Below, in pieces: positions 31,898 to 45,116 of a stretch of DNA of 64,000 nucleotides (position 1 is its first letter; each line of letters opens with the position of its first letter). Both the position numbers and the translations under genes were made by a program. Source of the DNA: Rhizopus arrhizus (lineage: Eukaryota; Mucoromycota; Mucoromycetes; Mucorales; Rhizopodaceae); contig JAKZZE010000001.1 of the NCBI GenBank assembly GCA_024220505.1, positions 1,488,001-1,552,000 on the forward strand, given 5' to 3'. The notes under the pieces were generated by a model. That model made no database searches. It was given only the letters and a program-made list of their open reading frames with translations, and was not told the DNA's origin.

Positions 31898-34288
31898 TTA
31901 GTAGCCGACACCAGACATGATACCATAGCCAAGAGTAAAGATCAAGACAGTGATGAATATACTCACAGGTACTCCAACAATAATAAAATCCTTGGTCGTC
32001 AAATAAGGTTTACCCGTTTGATCTTCCATCATGACCGCAGACATGTTTGGGTAACCAGAGACAGGGAGACCCATACCAGCCGAACAAGCTAATCCAGCAC
32101 CCATCACTAAAAGATTAGCACGGGGAATAGGCAAATGAGCACCGACTTCTTGTACGATAGGCACGATGATCAAGGCAGCCACTGTGTGCGACACAAAGGT
32201 GGCAAACACAAGAATCAAGAAGGCAAAGATGGCAAGGATAGCAATGGGTTCCAAGTGCTGTACACCGTCTTTGATACGAAGAGCGATATCTTGGAGTAAA
32301 CCTGAAGAGGTCACAGCATTACCAAGGGCCATACCACCCTGAGCAAGCACAACCACAGACCAAAGAAAAGCATTCAGGTCATTCTTGTTCAAGATACCAG
32401 TACCAAAAAAGACAAAGAGTGGGATGGTCGCGATCACACCCGTGTCGCCAATGTGTGATTCCAGTGAGGACTCTGCACACCAAAGAGCGATGGTCAAGAT
32501 GGTGATGAGCATGATAAAGACTTGAGTCCAAGTCACTTTGTCGCGTGTAGCCTTGATCTTGTTCAGATGAGGCACGGCTCGATCGGGTCTGTAGACGAGC
32601 AAAAGGAGACCCCAACAGACAACGACACTAATGATCGAAATAGGAAGGGCAGCACCAAACCAGATACCCCATCCAGGATTAGGAGACATGTACTGCAGAG
32701 TGACAATGTTTTGAGGGGATGAGATGGGTGATGTCATGCCACCGATACAACTGGCCAAGGCGATTCCCAACAAGAGACAAGGTGCGACGGGGGAGCCATC
32801 GGGCAAGGTACGCAAGATGGGGTTGATGAGAGAAAAGCAAAGGACTGGGGTAGCAACATTGGAAATCCACATACATAAAAAGGTAGCTACGGCCATGATA
32901 GAAATCAATACCCAGCGAGGTCGAGTACCAGCACGAGAGAGAATGTGAGTAGCAAAGGCTTTGGCAATACCGTATTTTGATAAAGCACCAGCTAATGAAA
33001 AACCACCGAGTAACATCATGATCGTGCCACTAAACATGGAGGCAAAGACCGATTTCGATGCAGCCTTGGCCGACATCGGACTTCCGTCAGAATTTCGCAT
33101 GACACCCAAGACGACCACCAAAAAGGGAATCATCAGCGAGGTCGCATAAAGTGGAATGGCTTCCGTAGCCCACATGATAGCGGCAAAGATCAACAGGGCA
33201 AAACAGTAGTTTTCCTGAGTGTTACCAAAAATGTTTACATTAAGAAAGATGGCGAAAAGAATGACGGAGATTAAGAATGCAATGATACTGCGAACTTGCT
33301 CGGTAGGGATGCTGCGTTGAGTGAATGGAATTTGGAAAGACTTGACGGGTTTGCTAGGGGTAACATGAGCATCCAGAGTTTTGCGTTCTTGACCCACCAT
33401 GTCTTTCCAAACCGTGTTACGATCATAGGTGATTTGATCTCTTAAATGGGTCTTCATCTGTCGTACGGCTACATGTGTGTGACCATTGCAGAAAGCATCC
33501 GCATAAAGGCGCTCGACACGTTCAATTTGGGAGCGCAGTGTTTCTACAGTCTGAGGCATAAAAGGTCTTGAGTCAAGCACCATCTTTTTCAAGTACTGTG
33601 TTCGCAAGTTTCCATCGAGTACTTTATCGTGCTTCTTTAAGATTTTATCAAAAGCCATACGATTTAATTCGACAAAAGAGTCTAATTCGGATAGAGAGAC
33701 ATAGAGCGAGATGAGCTGACTTCGAAGGTCAACCAACTGTTCAACATACTTGTCAGGGTGACTATCTGTAGTCATACGAGATTCAATAGACATCTTTCGA
33801 CGAAGCTGCTTTATTGGTCCTGTTTCCTTTATTGATAAATCTACAGTCGAGTCTAGTTCGGTTAAGGGTGATTGAAAAGGCACAGGATGATGATCGTTGT
33901 AGAGTTGATCAGAAGGAGCGGATTCATTCAAATCTTTCTCAAGTGCTTCAAGTTGAATATATAATTCTGATTCTTTTTCAGCATAAAAACTAAATACTTT
34001 ATCAAGTTGCAAGTCTAGTTGATTCAAGAATTTGTCTTCTCCACTACTGACAATAGAACTGGCCTTTTCAGGATCAATAGAATTATTCAAATTTTCGACT
34101 TTTTCTTTTTCAATTCGAAAGATGAGCTTTTTTAATTGATCATAACTAAATAACATGAATTAGTTGATTTGAATATAAAAAGAGAGGCGTAAAATTAAAA
34201 GACAAAGTTGATTTCATTTTACTTACGCTACATAATGATCTATCCAATCAGGTACTGCATTAAATTGCAGAGAATGAGAAAATTTCAT
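31898..34288 (-). CDS. SPX-domain low-affinity phosphate transporter (Pho87/Pho90/Pho91-type)
   Basis: Exons 34227-34288 and 31898-34145 join to 769 residues. The first exon supplies the SPX start (MKFSHSLQFNAVPDWIDHYV), which binds inositol pyrophosphates and senses phosphate status. SPX ends near residue 260. About a dozen hydrophobic segments of the DASS/ArsB transporter fold then follow, with landmarks SNVATPVLCFSLINP and SCSAGMGLPVSGYPN. This is the architecture of yeast Pho87/Pho90 (plasma membrane) and Pho91 (vacuole). It is slightly shorter than the yeast proteins. Two CACGTG boxes lie 239 and 477 bp upstream of the start. Confidence 0.92.
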
Positions 34289-34526
34289 TGTTCAAGTGTA
34301 AAGAAAAATTCAATAAAGAAGGATATATCCTTTGTTGTTCTTTACAAAAAAAAAAATAAAAAAGAGAGAGAAGATAGAGAACCTCCTTTTTTTTTATTTT
34401 TTAGGAGGGTCTTTATATAATGAAGTCTAAAATAGAAAATTACATTCTGGGAAAATTAAACATCCGTAAACAAAATGTAACGCGAGATTAATGAATGATT
34501 GGCCCAGATGGGTCCTCACACGACAC

Positions 34527-34532
34527 CACGTG
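34527..34532. promoter_or_regulatory. CACGTG E-box, Pho4-type
   Basis: The core sits in CCACGTGTGGTA, about 239 bp upstream of the phosphate transporter start. Pho4-family bHLH factors bind CACGTG followed by G/T-rich flanks. The second copy at 34765 has the same right flank. Confidence 0.5.
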
Positions 34533-34764
34533 TGGTACCTCGACTCAGTCTGATTCGTACAACAGATGAAGGTGAATTGACTATGTTGACAAAAGCCAAC
34601 TGCATTTATTGAAGTTTTTGTTTTTGAAGAAAAAAAGTTCAACAGAAAAGAGTCACAAAATATATTTTTTTTATTATAAAATGCTGTAAATAAATTTATT
34701 TTCTTACGGAAGAACTATAAAAAAAGGAACTTAAATAAACAAGTTGTCAACCAATCATCTTATC

Positions 34765-34770
34765 CACGTG
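34765..34770. promoter_or_regulatory. CACGTG E-box, Pho4-type
   Basis: The core sits in CCACGTGTGGGT, about 477 bp upstream of the phosphate transporter start. It shares ten bases, CCACGTGTGG, with the first box. Confidence 0.5.
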
Positions 34771-36140
34771 TGGGTGAAGGATAGTTTCAGTGGAAATAAG
34801 ATGAATGGTCTTTAGACTGTACAACAAGAAGATGAAATAATAATCATTAAAGTTGCACACTTGTGAATATATCAAGAAGAAAAGAAGAAGAATTGTAGTA
34901 CTTTATTTTTCAAAACGAGTGTCTTTACACTTTTAAGTATTTGTTCCCGAACCACGGCAGACCAGTGTAAAACAGATTAAAAACAAACCGAGGATCATCT
35001 TTGGATAGATGGCTGCCAAGAAAGAAAGAAAGCATTCATTTTTATTCACTTTTTTAAAATAATTTTGGTTTGCTTTCATCTTTCATAGAGACATACTTTT
35101 CTTGACAGTGACACTGTAAACAAAGAAAGTCTGTGTCTGCAATATTTATGTGAAAAGCATCCAATACGTTTTAAATTCAGCTTCTAAAGTTTACTATTCA
35201 AAATTAACTATGTTCACTACAATTATCCACACTTTATTGCTAATCATGTCACATTACCAAGTTGTAAACCTTAGCATATCCACACATTAATAAATCCCTT
35301 TTATAATTCATATAAACTTATTACACTTGTTATCAATACAAAACACACGATTGAACTAATCATCGTCCTTTTTAGTCTTACACTATTTGTACCTATGCTT
35401 GTTTTAATACATTCTGAAATAGTTGTATTCATTTTGTTTGTATATCTCGCAATAAAATTTATAAAGTAGAGAAAGAACTGGTAATAATACAGAAAGACTA
35501 TGTTGTCTCGATTGTATAAGAACTTGCTGATGGTTTGCTTGAAAGGGAGCAATCATAACACTTGTCGTCAATAAGAATCATGTATACAAATACAGCAACA
35601 CATTTTAATTTACTTGTCTAGTTAAATCCCATCTGTCATCATTTCCTCTTCTTTAAACAACCCCTCATCAACATTAATATTCAATATGAGATTCATAATC
35701 AATAAAATACTATAGGCTTTCAAAAGAAATAAAGTACTCTTAAAATTGAGAGAGTTTTAAACTGTTTCATGTTATTCCTGCTGTTATCAATCCGCTTTTC
35801 ATAAAGTGATATTTGAAATTTCAAGTGTGCAATCATGATTGCTTAAAAACTTATTTCCTTGTAGTCTAAATAAAATTCAACAGCATCTGACATGTCCTTT
35901 GTAATCGGGTCGTTTTATTATACTACCAAAACATAGTGTCTCGTCTGTTTTTAATATATGCCAAAATTCCTCAATATGATTCAAGACCGAAAAGCATAGC
36001 TATTTCTATCTTCTTTTATATAGTTTTTATGCTTTTGCATTAAACCATCTTTACAAATAAATATAATTCATCGTAATTTTGAAAAACAAACTAATTTTGA
36101 AATTATGGCTAAGCTGTTTCTCTTGGCAGTTTAAAGAATT

Positions 36141-36183
36141 AAAAAAAAAAAAAAAAAAAAAAAAGAGAGAGAGAGAGAGAGAG
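36141..36183. repeat. A24 run followed by GA repeats
   Basis: 24 consecutive A, then about nine GA dinucleotides. Confidence 0.8.
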
Positions 36184-37110
36184 GAGCAATAAGATCTTAC
36201 AAAGTAAATAGCAACGTAATAAACGGATTGTCAAGGAAAACTTGTTCGTTAAAGAATTATAATCTTGTTCACTGTTTGATTCTAAGGTTTATTAAATCAT
36301 AGAGATTTTTACTTTTAAAGACAATAGACACGTCTCATAGCATTCAACACCTACTTATGTAACATCATTCTAAAATAGCTATATTTTTACCATCTGGACT
36401 TTATTCAGTTAAACCTCATATTTTTTTTTTGTTTTTTTTGTTTCTTACTTAAATCATGTATTACCTGGTTACAAAATTGGTAGTCAATAGACCATCATAG
36501 TCTTACATTTTTCAAGAATTTATTTCAGCATCTATAAATACTTTTGCTCATCGTTTTCATTTCCTCAAGTAAACAATAACGTATAAATATATATTATTCT
36601 TCCTATTGTTATCAAATTTAAAAATAACTTTAATTCTTTGCCTTAAATAATAATTTTTTTATAGCAACTGCTGCTGTTTATATAAATGAGCTGAGATACT
36701 CAACAATTTTTTGATATAATCCACCCAAAAGATAGCCAAAAAAGTAAGGTTCACATCTGTGAGTTATTTTGTTATCCAAAGCCAGTCTCAGCTAGTTGTC
36801 TTTGTGCCTAAAGGCCGACCAAACATTAGATTTATCTCGTAATAGAATCTCACATAAAGGGATAAAAAATTCGTATGAGCACATGATTCAAGCTTTAGAT
36901 GAATATGTATATTGTTTTATTAAACATAACAGTCTAGAGTAACAAAGTATTTGCTTTTTCTTAATGAGCAGTCTTAATTGATGTCGTAAAATAAAATCGT
37001 ATAGCACATTAAAAGAAAATAACATAGCATTACTCTTCATCATCTCAGTCTCGCATGCTTTGTTATTATTTCAGATTGACCACAGATGATTATTTCATGT
37101 AAACAGTCTT

Positions 37111-37113
<3 letters not shown>

Positions 37114-37164
<51 letters not shown>
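37114..37164 (-). repeat. 51-base T run next to a polyadenylation-like signal
   Basis: Read on the minus strand, TTATAAATAAAGAATTTATA precedes an uninterrupted run of 51 A. AATAAA about 20 bases before a long A tract is how a reverse-transcribed mRNA tail looks. I could not identify a source gene or target duplications. Confidence 0.5.
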
Positions 37165-37165
<1 letters not shown>

Positions 37166-39960
37166 AATATATAAATTCTTTATTTATAATACGGACAAAT
37201 CATACCAAACCCAATGATTGTATCATTATAAATAATAAATATTAAGTTTACCCTCACAAAGTGGTTTATATATTTTGATCATCAATATTTCATTGATTAA
37301 TAATCATTATAAGAAATAGTGTAAGACATAACGAAATAATAAATATTAAACTTAGTATAACAATAGCTTGATATAAAAAATGAATTTGGTATTGCCTTTG
37401 GGCTCAGTATAGACATAAGATGTTTATATATCTCATTATGTATGTGCGTTGCTGTTTTTAAAATACTAAAATAAATTGATGTCTAATTGACAACAAGTAC
37501 TCTGTAGATATATACAAGCATGTATTTGGCTTAGTATGGTGGTTGTCCTTTATTTGATTTAAATAAGTCTATAAGAGGTAGTCTTACTTGCTAAATAAAG
37601 TAAAGTTATTAAAAACAAGAAAAAAAAAAGTGTTAAAAGTAAAACGATCTGTGTAATTTTGGTGGTCAATTCTATTGGCATAAAGAAATAGGTGCATTAT
37701 CTTTAAAGTCCTTACTTCTTAAGCATTACAAATTCTAATACTATAAAACACTATAGCTTAAATGCTTACTAATTTATTGATTTGTCTGTTGCATTTTAGT
37801 TTAATATCACTCCTTGATAAAATTTTATTTTTCTCCTTTTAATAGTGTTTTATTTTATTTTTCTTTATTGATATCATAGGAGCTGCTGTCAAATGGTGTC
37901 TTGTAGCTTTTGAGTGTTATCAGATGTTTTCTTCAATGAAACAATATTTTTTATTAGATTTTTTTTTTTACCTCCTTTTCATCAACGCCTATTACTTTAC
38001 TAGTCCATACATAGTACTGGTTCTATCTAGCGTCAATTTCTAGAAAAAAAAAAGATGGCTAGTTTATGTCAGTAGGCTTGAGTGAGCTCTTGTCTCAATA
38101 TTACATTTTACGAAATATTTTTATCTTCACCCACTTAACCTTTGATTTTGGAATTCATCATCAACTAGGTCGCTGTGCTAAAGAGTCATTAACAAGTGTT
38201 AAAAATAATGATAGATGGTTTCACATGGATATAGGATACACATAAGCAAAGTGTTTTAGTTTATTTATGGAAAATCACAGTAGCTCTCTATTGGAACACA
38301 TAGTAAGTATATCACGTATTAACGATCAGTTAATATTTGAGTAACATTCCATAGAGTCACTTCCATGACCTTCAATTGTAGCACTACAGTGTTGATCATA
38401 AACGTATTGCACAAACAAAATATAGCTAGCCAAGAATACAGTTCAAAAATTCAATTGATGTTGAATTAGAACGAAATAAAGCTGGCTCCCTATAATGAAT
38501 GAAAGACTTGCATTTATTGTATCGCTTATTGTTTGAAATGATGAATATGAAGCGATTTTATCCTTTTAACAATACATCAAGTCGCTAGCTTACATTTGAA
38601 CGAAATCAGCATGACCATTTGTGTATCTTTGCTCGTACTACACATGCAAGCGGCTAATTTCACCCTTTTTCCTATGCAAGTACTTTTATCTTGAAAAAAA
38701 AAAGAGGAAACACCAAATTTGTGCTTTGTAGCATTTTCTGAATATGAAACGGATCGCCAAAGTTTTTATATTCCTTTTTTTGTAATGTTAAAAACCTTTT
38801 GGTCCTACATACTTAGATATTATACAAACTGCTTTTGCTTACCTGAGAAAGTCTTATTCAAATAGAATTAAGTTATGGAAGGATGGATGGATCACCGATA
38901 TGCATTTGATGATTGTTTTGTTTATTAAAACGAGTTAATGTATTCCATCCACACTTTATTGAAGCTTATTTCTAATTGAAATACTAATACTTATTGTACA
39001 AACAAACAGATCTACAACTTTTAAATAGGAAAAATTAAGGTGTAAAGTGTCTAGACTTTTGAAAAGAAGAGAATTTCAAGCTTGAGCAAAGCTTTGCTAG
39101 AAGCTGAAATGCATACGGTATGAAATACAAATCGAAAATCTCTTTACTTATTGAAAACTACGTGCTTTAATAAGTTGACCATCCTTTTTATCTAATAAAG
39201 CGTATCTATTTTGGAATTTCACATAGTACTACTGTCTACGTCTTTCTTTTTTTTTTTTTTTTTTTTTTGTAACCAAAGGAGATATACAGGATCTTTTCAT
39301 AAACACGGACATCCAGGAAATTAATCTCTATTAAATTTGCCGCAATTAATCCAAGAAAAGTTCTGTGTGTATTCCTTTAAACGAAAGCAAAAAAAACAGC
39401 ATTCAATTTTTTATAAATTAAGCCTAATACACGATCATGTTATAAAAGCAAAAAAACCCAAGATGTTAACAGCCCCAAGCTTATGGAATTTGTACTTTCT
39501 CTTTTTGCTTTGAGTCGTATTTTGCTAAATCTGCATGCCAAGAACTCAATGTCTCTCATTAATATCCAATAATTATTTTTGTGCCTTATTACTGAATTTC
39601 AATTCTGGTTTTTGTGAGAAATTTTTAAATCCCATATACAGCAAGTAAACTTGAAAAAAAAACCAGGCACTTTCCAGGATTTTTTATATATTAAAATTAC
39701 CAAAAGAGGAGAAAATAAAAGATGATACCTCGGTTGTCATGTCTTTTTAGAGGTTGGAGTAACCATAATTCGTGCTTGTCACGCTTTATCTACCTCAGAA
39801 TCTTGCATTATACCGATCATCTTATGTGTGATTGATATGACTAAATCTAATGAAATACCATTATTAAATTATAACTGCTTTTGATGAAGTTCGTAATACG
39901 CAGAATATCTTGTCTTTCCTTAGAATATTAGGAAGAGGACATTTTTCAGGAAATAAAAAG

Positions 39961-39970
39961 TATATATAAA
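39961..39970 (+). promoter_or_regulatory. TATA box of the polygalacturonase gene
   Basis: TATATATAAA lies 67 bp upstream of the start codon at 40037. A short leader would begin near 39995. Confidence 0.55.
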
Positions 39971-40036
39971 GGCGATTGTTTTTACTCAGTAGACAAAATA
40001 TCAAACACATTTTTCATAAGTTAATCATTTAAAACA

Positions 40037-41365
40037 ATGGTCCAGTTTCTCTCTTTGACTTCTTCTGTTGCCACTCTTTTGTTATTATCTTTTGGTGTCA
40101 ATAATGTTGCTTCTGCCACTACATGTGCTGTTGCCTCATCTAGCGGCGATGCTGCTGATAATATCGTCACAGCTTTTACCAACTGTAACAATGGTGGTAC
40201 TGTTGTCTTTACTAAAGGTGTTACCTATAACCTGAATAGTATTGTTACTATAACTGGTCTCAAAAATGTAAATGTCAATCTTGCTGGAACAATCAAGTTA
40301 GCTTCTCGTGCTACATCTTTTCAGAATCTGGATCACTACATTCAACTCAAGGGCAGCAACGTCAATGTGTATGGTGGCGGTACTATTAATGGTAACGGCC
40401 AAGCTTGGTAAGTATTTACTTTTGCTCTCTTTACAAAAAGTGCTGTTACTGATCCAAGGATTAGGTATGATGCTGAAGACCACACCGCACCTACTGTTCT
40501 CCGTCTTTCACTCACTAACTCTAATGTCGGCTACTTCACTATCATTAACTCCCCTAGAGCCCATCTTGGCGTTACCAACTCAAATGATCTTGTTCTAACC
40601 AACATTACTCTTAACACTGCGTCTACTAGCGACAATGAAGCCAAGAACACAGACGCTTTGGATGTTTCTTCTTCCTCAGGCATTATCTTTAAAGATTCTA
40701 CGCTTACTATTGGTGACGATTGTACTGCAATCAATGGAGGTAATTAAAATCATATTGCTATTTCAAGCACGGTTCTTAAGTAGGTTATTTACTTTAGGCG
40801 TTACTAACATCACTTTGTCAAACATCATCTGTAATGGTGGTCACGGTTTTAGTGTTGGATCTCTTGGTAAGGGCGGTAAGACCGAAACAGTCAAAACCGT
40901 TCGTGTGCTTGATAGTGTCTGTAACAATTGTCAAAATGGTGTCAGAATTAAAACTTGGCCTGGTGGAGAGGGCTCTGTTTCAGATGTCAAGTACAGTAAT
41001 GTTAAGCTCAATAATGTTGATAACCCTGTTATTGTTACCACACACTATTGTGACAAGAACCAACAAAGCTACTGCAATGGCAATGATGATAGCTCATTGA
41101 CAATCAGTGGAGTTACCTTCAATAAAATCACAGGGTAAAACATGTATATCAATTCATTCAAAACGAATTTTACTAACATAGCTTTTATCTATTCAGCTCT
41201 GTCTCTTCTAAAGGAAATCCTATAATCAACATCAATTGTTCTGTTGATACACCTTGTTCTGACTTTACCTTATCTGGTGTCAGCATTACCAAGGCTTCTA
41301 AAACTAAAAGCAACGTCTGCGTCAACTTGAGTGGCTCAAGCAAGATTTCTGAATGCTCTGCATAA
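40037..41365 (+). CDS. Secreted GH28 polygalacturonase
   Basis: Four exons (40037-40407, 40465-40739, 40798-41134, 41197-41365) give 383 residues. A signal peptide of about 27 residues is followed by a right-handed parallel beta-helix. Catalytic landmarks are in order: NTDALD (first Asp), GDDC (paired Asp), [12 protein letters not shown] (His) and RIKTWPG (substrate-binding Arg-Ile-Lys). The enzyme hydrolyses alpha-1,4-galacturonan of pectin outside the cell. GHGxSVGSLG is closer to the motif of exo-acting members. NTDALD replaces the common NTDG(F/W)D. The upstream TATA box and the isolated position suggest an inducible gene. Confidence 0.92.
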
Positions 41366-41782
41366 ATTATTTCTTTTATACATTTATGTGGAGACATAGC
41401 TCATTTGCTCCTTTATTGTTTATATATAAAGATATCTTGAAATACAAAATTTACTTTCAGTATGTTATGCTTCTCGTTTTTCTTATATAAAAATACAAGA
41501 AGGATAAAGTAAATCTGTTTACATTCTTTGTTCACAGAGCTAAATCGTAGTTTATAGCAAAAAATTTAACACTACTTTGTGTAGTCAAATGAGCTAGATC
41601 TTTGTAAAAATATTTATTGTGTTATATCTACTGACATTGCCAAATATAAAGTAGAACTATAACAAGTTGCCTGGATTAGTGTAACTATCGGAATATGAAA
41701 TAAACAATCTTGACAGCTTTTTTACGCAGGGTCTTAAATAAAGGAAGCTGAGAGTAGTGAAGGTCTTTTGTTTTAAAACATT
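41366..41782. other. Intergenic, nothing recognised
   Basis: AT-rich spacer between polygalacturonase and the S16 gene, both on the plus strand. Confidence 0.4.
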
Positions 41783-42148
41783 ATGGTTGTCCGCATTCGC
41801 CTTGCTCGCCACGGTCGTCGTAATTTACCTTTCTACCAAATTGTAGTTGCCAATGCCCGTACAGGACGCAACAGTAAGCCCATAGAAAAGATTGGCTCAT
41901 ATAACCCAATTCCTGACAAAGATGGAAACAAATTAATCAACTTAAATTTTGAACGTGCTAAATATTGGTTGACTGTTGGTGCACAACCCTCAGAACCAGT
42001 AGAAAAATTACTTGTGAAGGTAGTTGATTAAATCAAATTCATTGCTCCTGCCATTTCCTAAATATTGACATTTTTCCTTTAGGCTGATTTGCTACCTCAA
42101 GCACCCAAACCTTGGATGGAAACAGCAGTCAAGAAGTTCAAAGGATAA
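41783..42148 (+). CDS. Mitochondrial small-subunit ribosomal protein bS16m
   Basis: Exons 41783-42019 and 42083-42148 join to 100 residues. The N-terminus [20 protein letters not shown], then [15 protein letters not shown] and [17 protein letters not shown], is the complete bacterial S16 pattern. In fungi this protein (Mrps16) is part of the mitochondrial ribosome, and its unprocessed start codes directly for the mature N-terminus. The short last exon ([14 protein letters not shown]) is the usual organellar extension. Confidence 0.93.
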
Positions 42149-42992
42149 TAAGACAACAATAAATACCGATTCCAATTTTGTACAGAGTAACTTTTTTTTT
42201 GACATACAAAATATATTCACCCATTTGCATTAACGATTGCCTATAAACACTACTTGATTTGGATTACATGTACATTAAAAAGACAAAGAAAAACAATGTA
42301 CACATGACTTGTGAAAGATAACAATTCACACCTACTTGCTTATACAATTATAATTATGATCAACAGAGGAGCTTTGAAAAGCATGTAACGAAGTACACAG
42401 TTTGTTCAAAAGAGAATGCATTATTGTTGTGGTCGTGCTTAAATTTTCATTTATCGCCTATAGATCGACTTGAGAAGTTATTGAGTAGCTTATAGTGAAT
42501 GTTAACATCACTGACATCTTTTTTAAATTATTTGTTTTTATAGTTAGATAAATACAGTACTCATCACAAATTATACATTCAGAAATTTACTGATTGCTAG
42601 TATATTTATTTAAAAACAATTACCAATGCTTTCTGTTTCACATATTACTTAACTGAGCTATTGCAGCTGATGTAAGTTTAGCTCTGGTTTTGGGAATCCT
42701 CTTTTTTCCCTTTTTTTGCTGCATAATCTCATAGCCACAGCATCTTAGAACATAATCAGTTAGCAATCCATGATTGAACAGAATGTATTCAATTAAAATA
42801 TGTATAAAGCTGATATCTTATTAATAAAAAAAAGAAAGTGAACGCATTTACATTTCTAAATCACTCCAGTGTTGTGGCAGACTGCAGTGATAATTCTGAG
42901 TTTATAATTATGATTGTTTATAGCAATGGGTCTTCCTTTGCTGGAGTGTATTTAATTTTTTCTCTTTCTTTTCTCTATCAAAGATTTCTTGC
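42149..42992. other. Intergenic, nothing recognised
   Basis: 844 bp of AT-rich sequence upstream of the AtuA-like gene, without protein-like open frames. Confidence 0.4.
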
Positions 42993-45116
42993 ATGGATTC
43001 ATCTAAGCACTCTATTCGGATTGGCTGCTATTCTGCTTTCTGGGGAGACTCTGTCGCCGCTGCTGTTCAACTTGTCCAGCATGAAGGGAAAAATTTAGAT
43101 TATCTTGTAGCAGATTATTTAGCAGGTAGGCAAAAAGCAAAAAAGCTTCAAATGAATCATTAACTATCAAGAGTCCAACAAATTTTATTTCATTTTTTTG
43201 CTTAAAGAGATCACGATGGGTATACTTGCTGCTCGTCGTCAACGTCGAATGATGGCAAACAAAGCTCAAGCTGGCGTAGATTATATAGCGGAGTTTCTCA
43301 CGCTGGCGTTGGCCAAAATTTTACCAGATATTGCTAGGAATGGCACCAAAGTCATCACAAATGCCGGTGCTCTTGATCCTGTAGCTTGCAAAAAGGCAAT
43401 TGAATCCATGATTGAGAAAATGAATATCAAAAACGTTAAGGTAGCTGCTGTATGGGGTGACGATGTATTAGCTGATAAGGAAGAGAAGACCTTGAGTGCC
43501 TTTGAAGACACTCATCCTTTTTCTACATTGTCCACAGTAGACCACAGCCTGGACGCAGATCGATTGCCATCAAAGGACGAGCCAATTGTTTCCTTAAATG
43601 CCTATTTGGGTGCTTCTGGGATTGCTGCCGCACTAGAAGAAGGCGCTCAAATCATCGTAACAGGACGTGTGGTAGATTCAGCGCTTGTTGTTGGTCCACT
43701 TATTCATGAGTATGGATGGAAAGAAGGAGTAACAGACGGCTACTATGATTTACTTGCCTCGGCCTCTTTGGCTGGACATATCATTGAATGTGGATGTCAA
43801 GCTACTGGTGGTAACTTTACGGATTGGCAACTCGCCGCCCAATCTCCTTATGGTGGCTATGCTAACATGGGATACCCTATCGTTGAGTTTAATCAATCTG
43901 GGTCCTTTGTTGTTACAAAACCAGAGAAAACTGGTGGCTTGGTGACGCCTGCAACCGTATCGGAACAAATGGTTTATGAAATCTTAGATCCAGCACTTTA
44001 CCTCTTACCTGATGTCATTCTCGATATGCGTCAAATCACTTTATCACAAGTAGGCCCTAACCGTGTGCTGGTGTCAGGTGCCAAGGGATTACAGCCTACA
44101 CCGTACCTGAAATGTTCCGGTATCTTCTTGGATGGTTACAAGATCAGTGTTGAGCTCTTGATTGGTGGTATTGATGCTAAAAAGAAGGCATTGGCTGTTG
44201 GTGAAGCAGTCATTGAACGTGTACAGGGCATGTATAAAAGAATGCATGTCCCGGATTTTAAAAATTACTGCATTGAGACAATTGGTGCAGAGTCTCTGTT
44301 TGGGTAATGCTTTTTTTTTGTTGATAAATACTAGGGATGATTACTTACATTATTTATAGTCCTCATTCAAAAGCAAATGCTAGTCGAGAAGTTTTATTGA
44401 GAATATCAGCACAGCATGTTGATTCAAAAGCTCTTAGTCTTGTTGCTTTAGAAACTATCCCTGTAAGTAATCATTTCATTTTAGATTAGGTTAGCGTCCA
44501 CTTTTTTGCTCATGTATTTTCTTTTTGATAGTCAGCTACTTGTATGGCTCCTGGAATTACTGGTAGTGGTACAGGGCGTCCAAGAGCTGTTCCAAATTTA
44601 GTACATTTTCCATTACTTATTCCTAAAACACAGGTAACAACACGCTACCTTGTCGCCTCTGGACCAGAAAAGCATATCGCGTGGGGAGAATGCGACCAGA
44701 AAGCATCCTACTGCAAACCATCAGCTGTTCCCCCCGTCCCTGAGGTCAATCCCACTGAACGCCTTATCAAGACAGCTCTCATTAATGTTGCCTATGGCCG
44801 TAGTGGTGATAAAGGTGATGTTTGTAACATTGGTATCATTGCTCGAGACCCCAAATATCTTCCTTATATCAAACGCTCTATTACGGAAGAAGTAATGGCT
44901 GATTACATGAGACACCTTTGTAAAGGAAGTGTGACCCGTTTTGAACTGCCGGGTTCCCACGCTTTTAATTTTGTATTAACCCGTTCACTCGGGGGAGGCG
45001 GATTGAGCTCACTTTTGGTTGACAGGCAAGGTAAGACTTTTGCCCAACTTTGCTTAAGCGGTCTTGAAGTGGAAATTCCAGCCTCGATACTTCCAAATGA
45101 AGCTGCCAAGTTGTAG
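42993..45116 (+). CDS. AtuA-like acyclic-terpene utilisation protein (DUF1446)
   Basis: Exons 42993-43125, 43208-44303, 44360-44462 and 44532-45116 give 638 residues. The N-terminal AtuA domain shows [34 protein letters not shown] and [21 protein letters not shown] smaller C-terminal domain ([17 protein letters not shown], then [19 protein letters not shown]) is also typical. In Pseudomonas, AtuA belongs to the citronellol/geraniol degradation locus, but its biochemical step is not well defined. Fungal homologues are widespread and mostly unstudied, so only the family name is supported. No other terpene-degradation genes are nearby. Confidence 0.85.

Larger units (their letters stand above)
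34771..40036. other. 5.3-kb gene-poor AT-rich stretch
   Basis: No open frame above about 60 residues resembles a protein, on either strand, between 35552 and 40037, and none in the first part is convincing. It contains mononucleotide and GA tracts near 36141-36183, a 51-base T run at 37114-37164 and an 18+ base T run near 39250. It may hold decayed repeats or noncoding RNA genes; I see no tRNA or rRNA. Confidence 0.5.

Noticed and set aside
32379..33149. Plus and minus frames inside the phosphate transporter
   Set aside because: Other-frame shadows of the transmembrane region.
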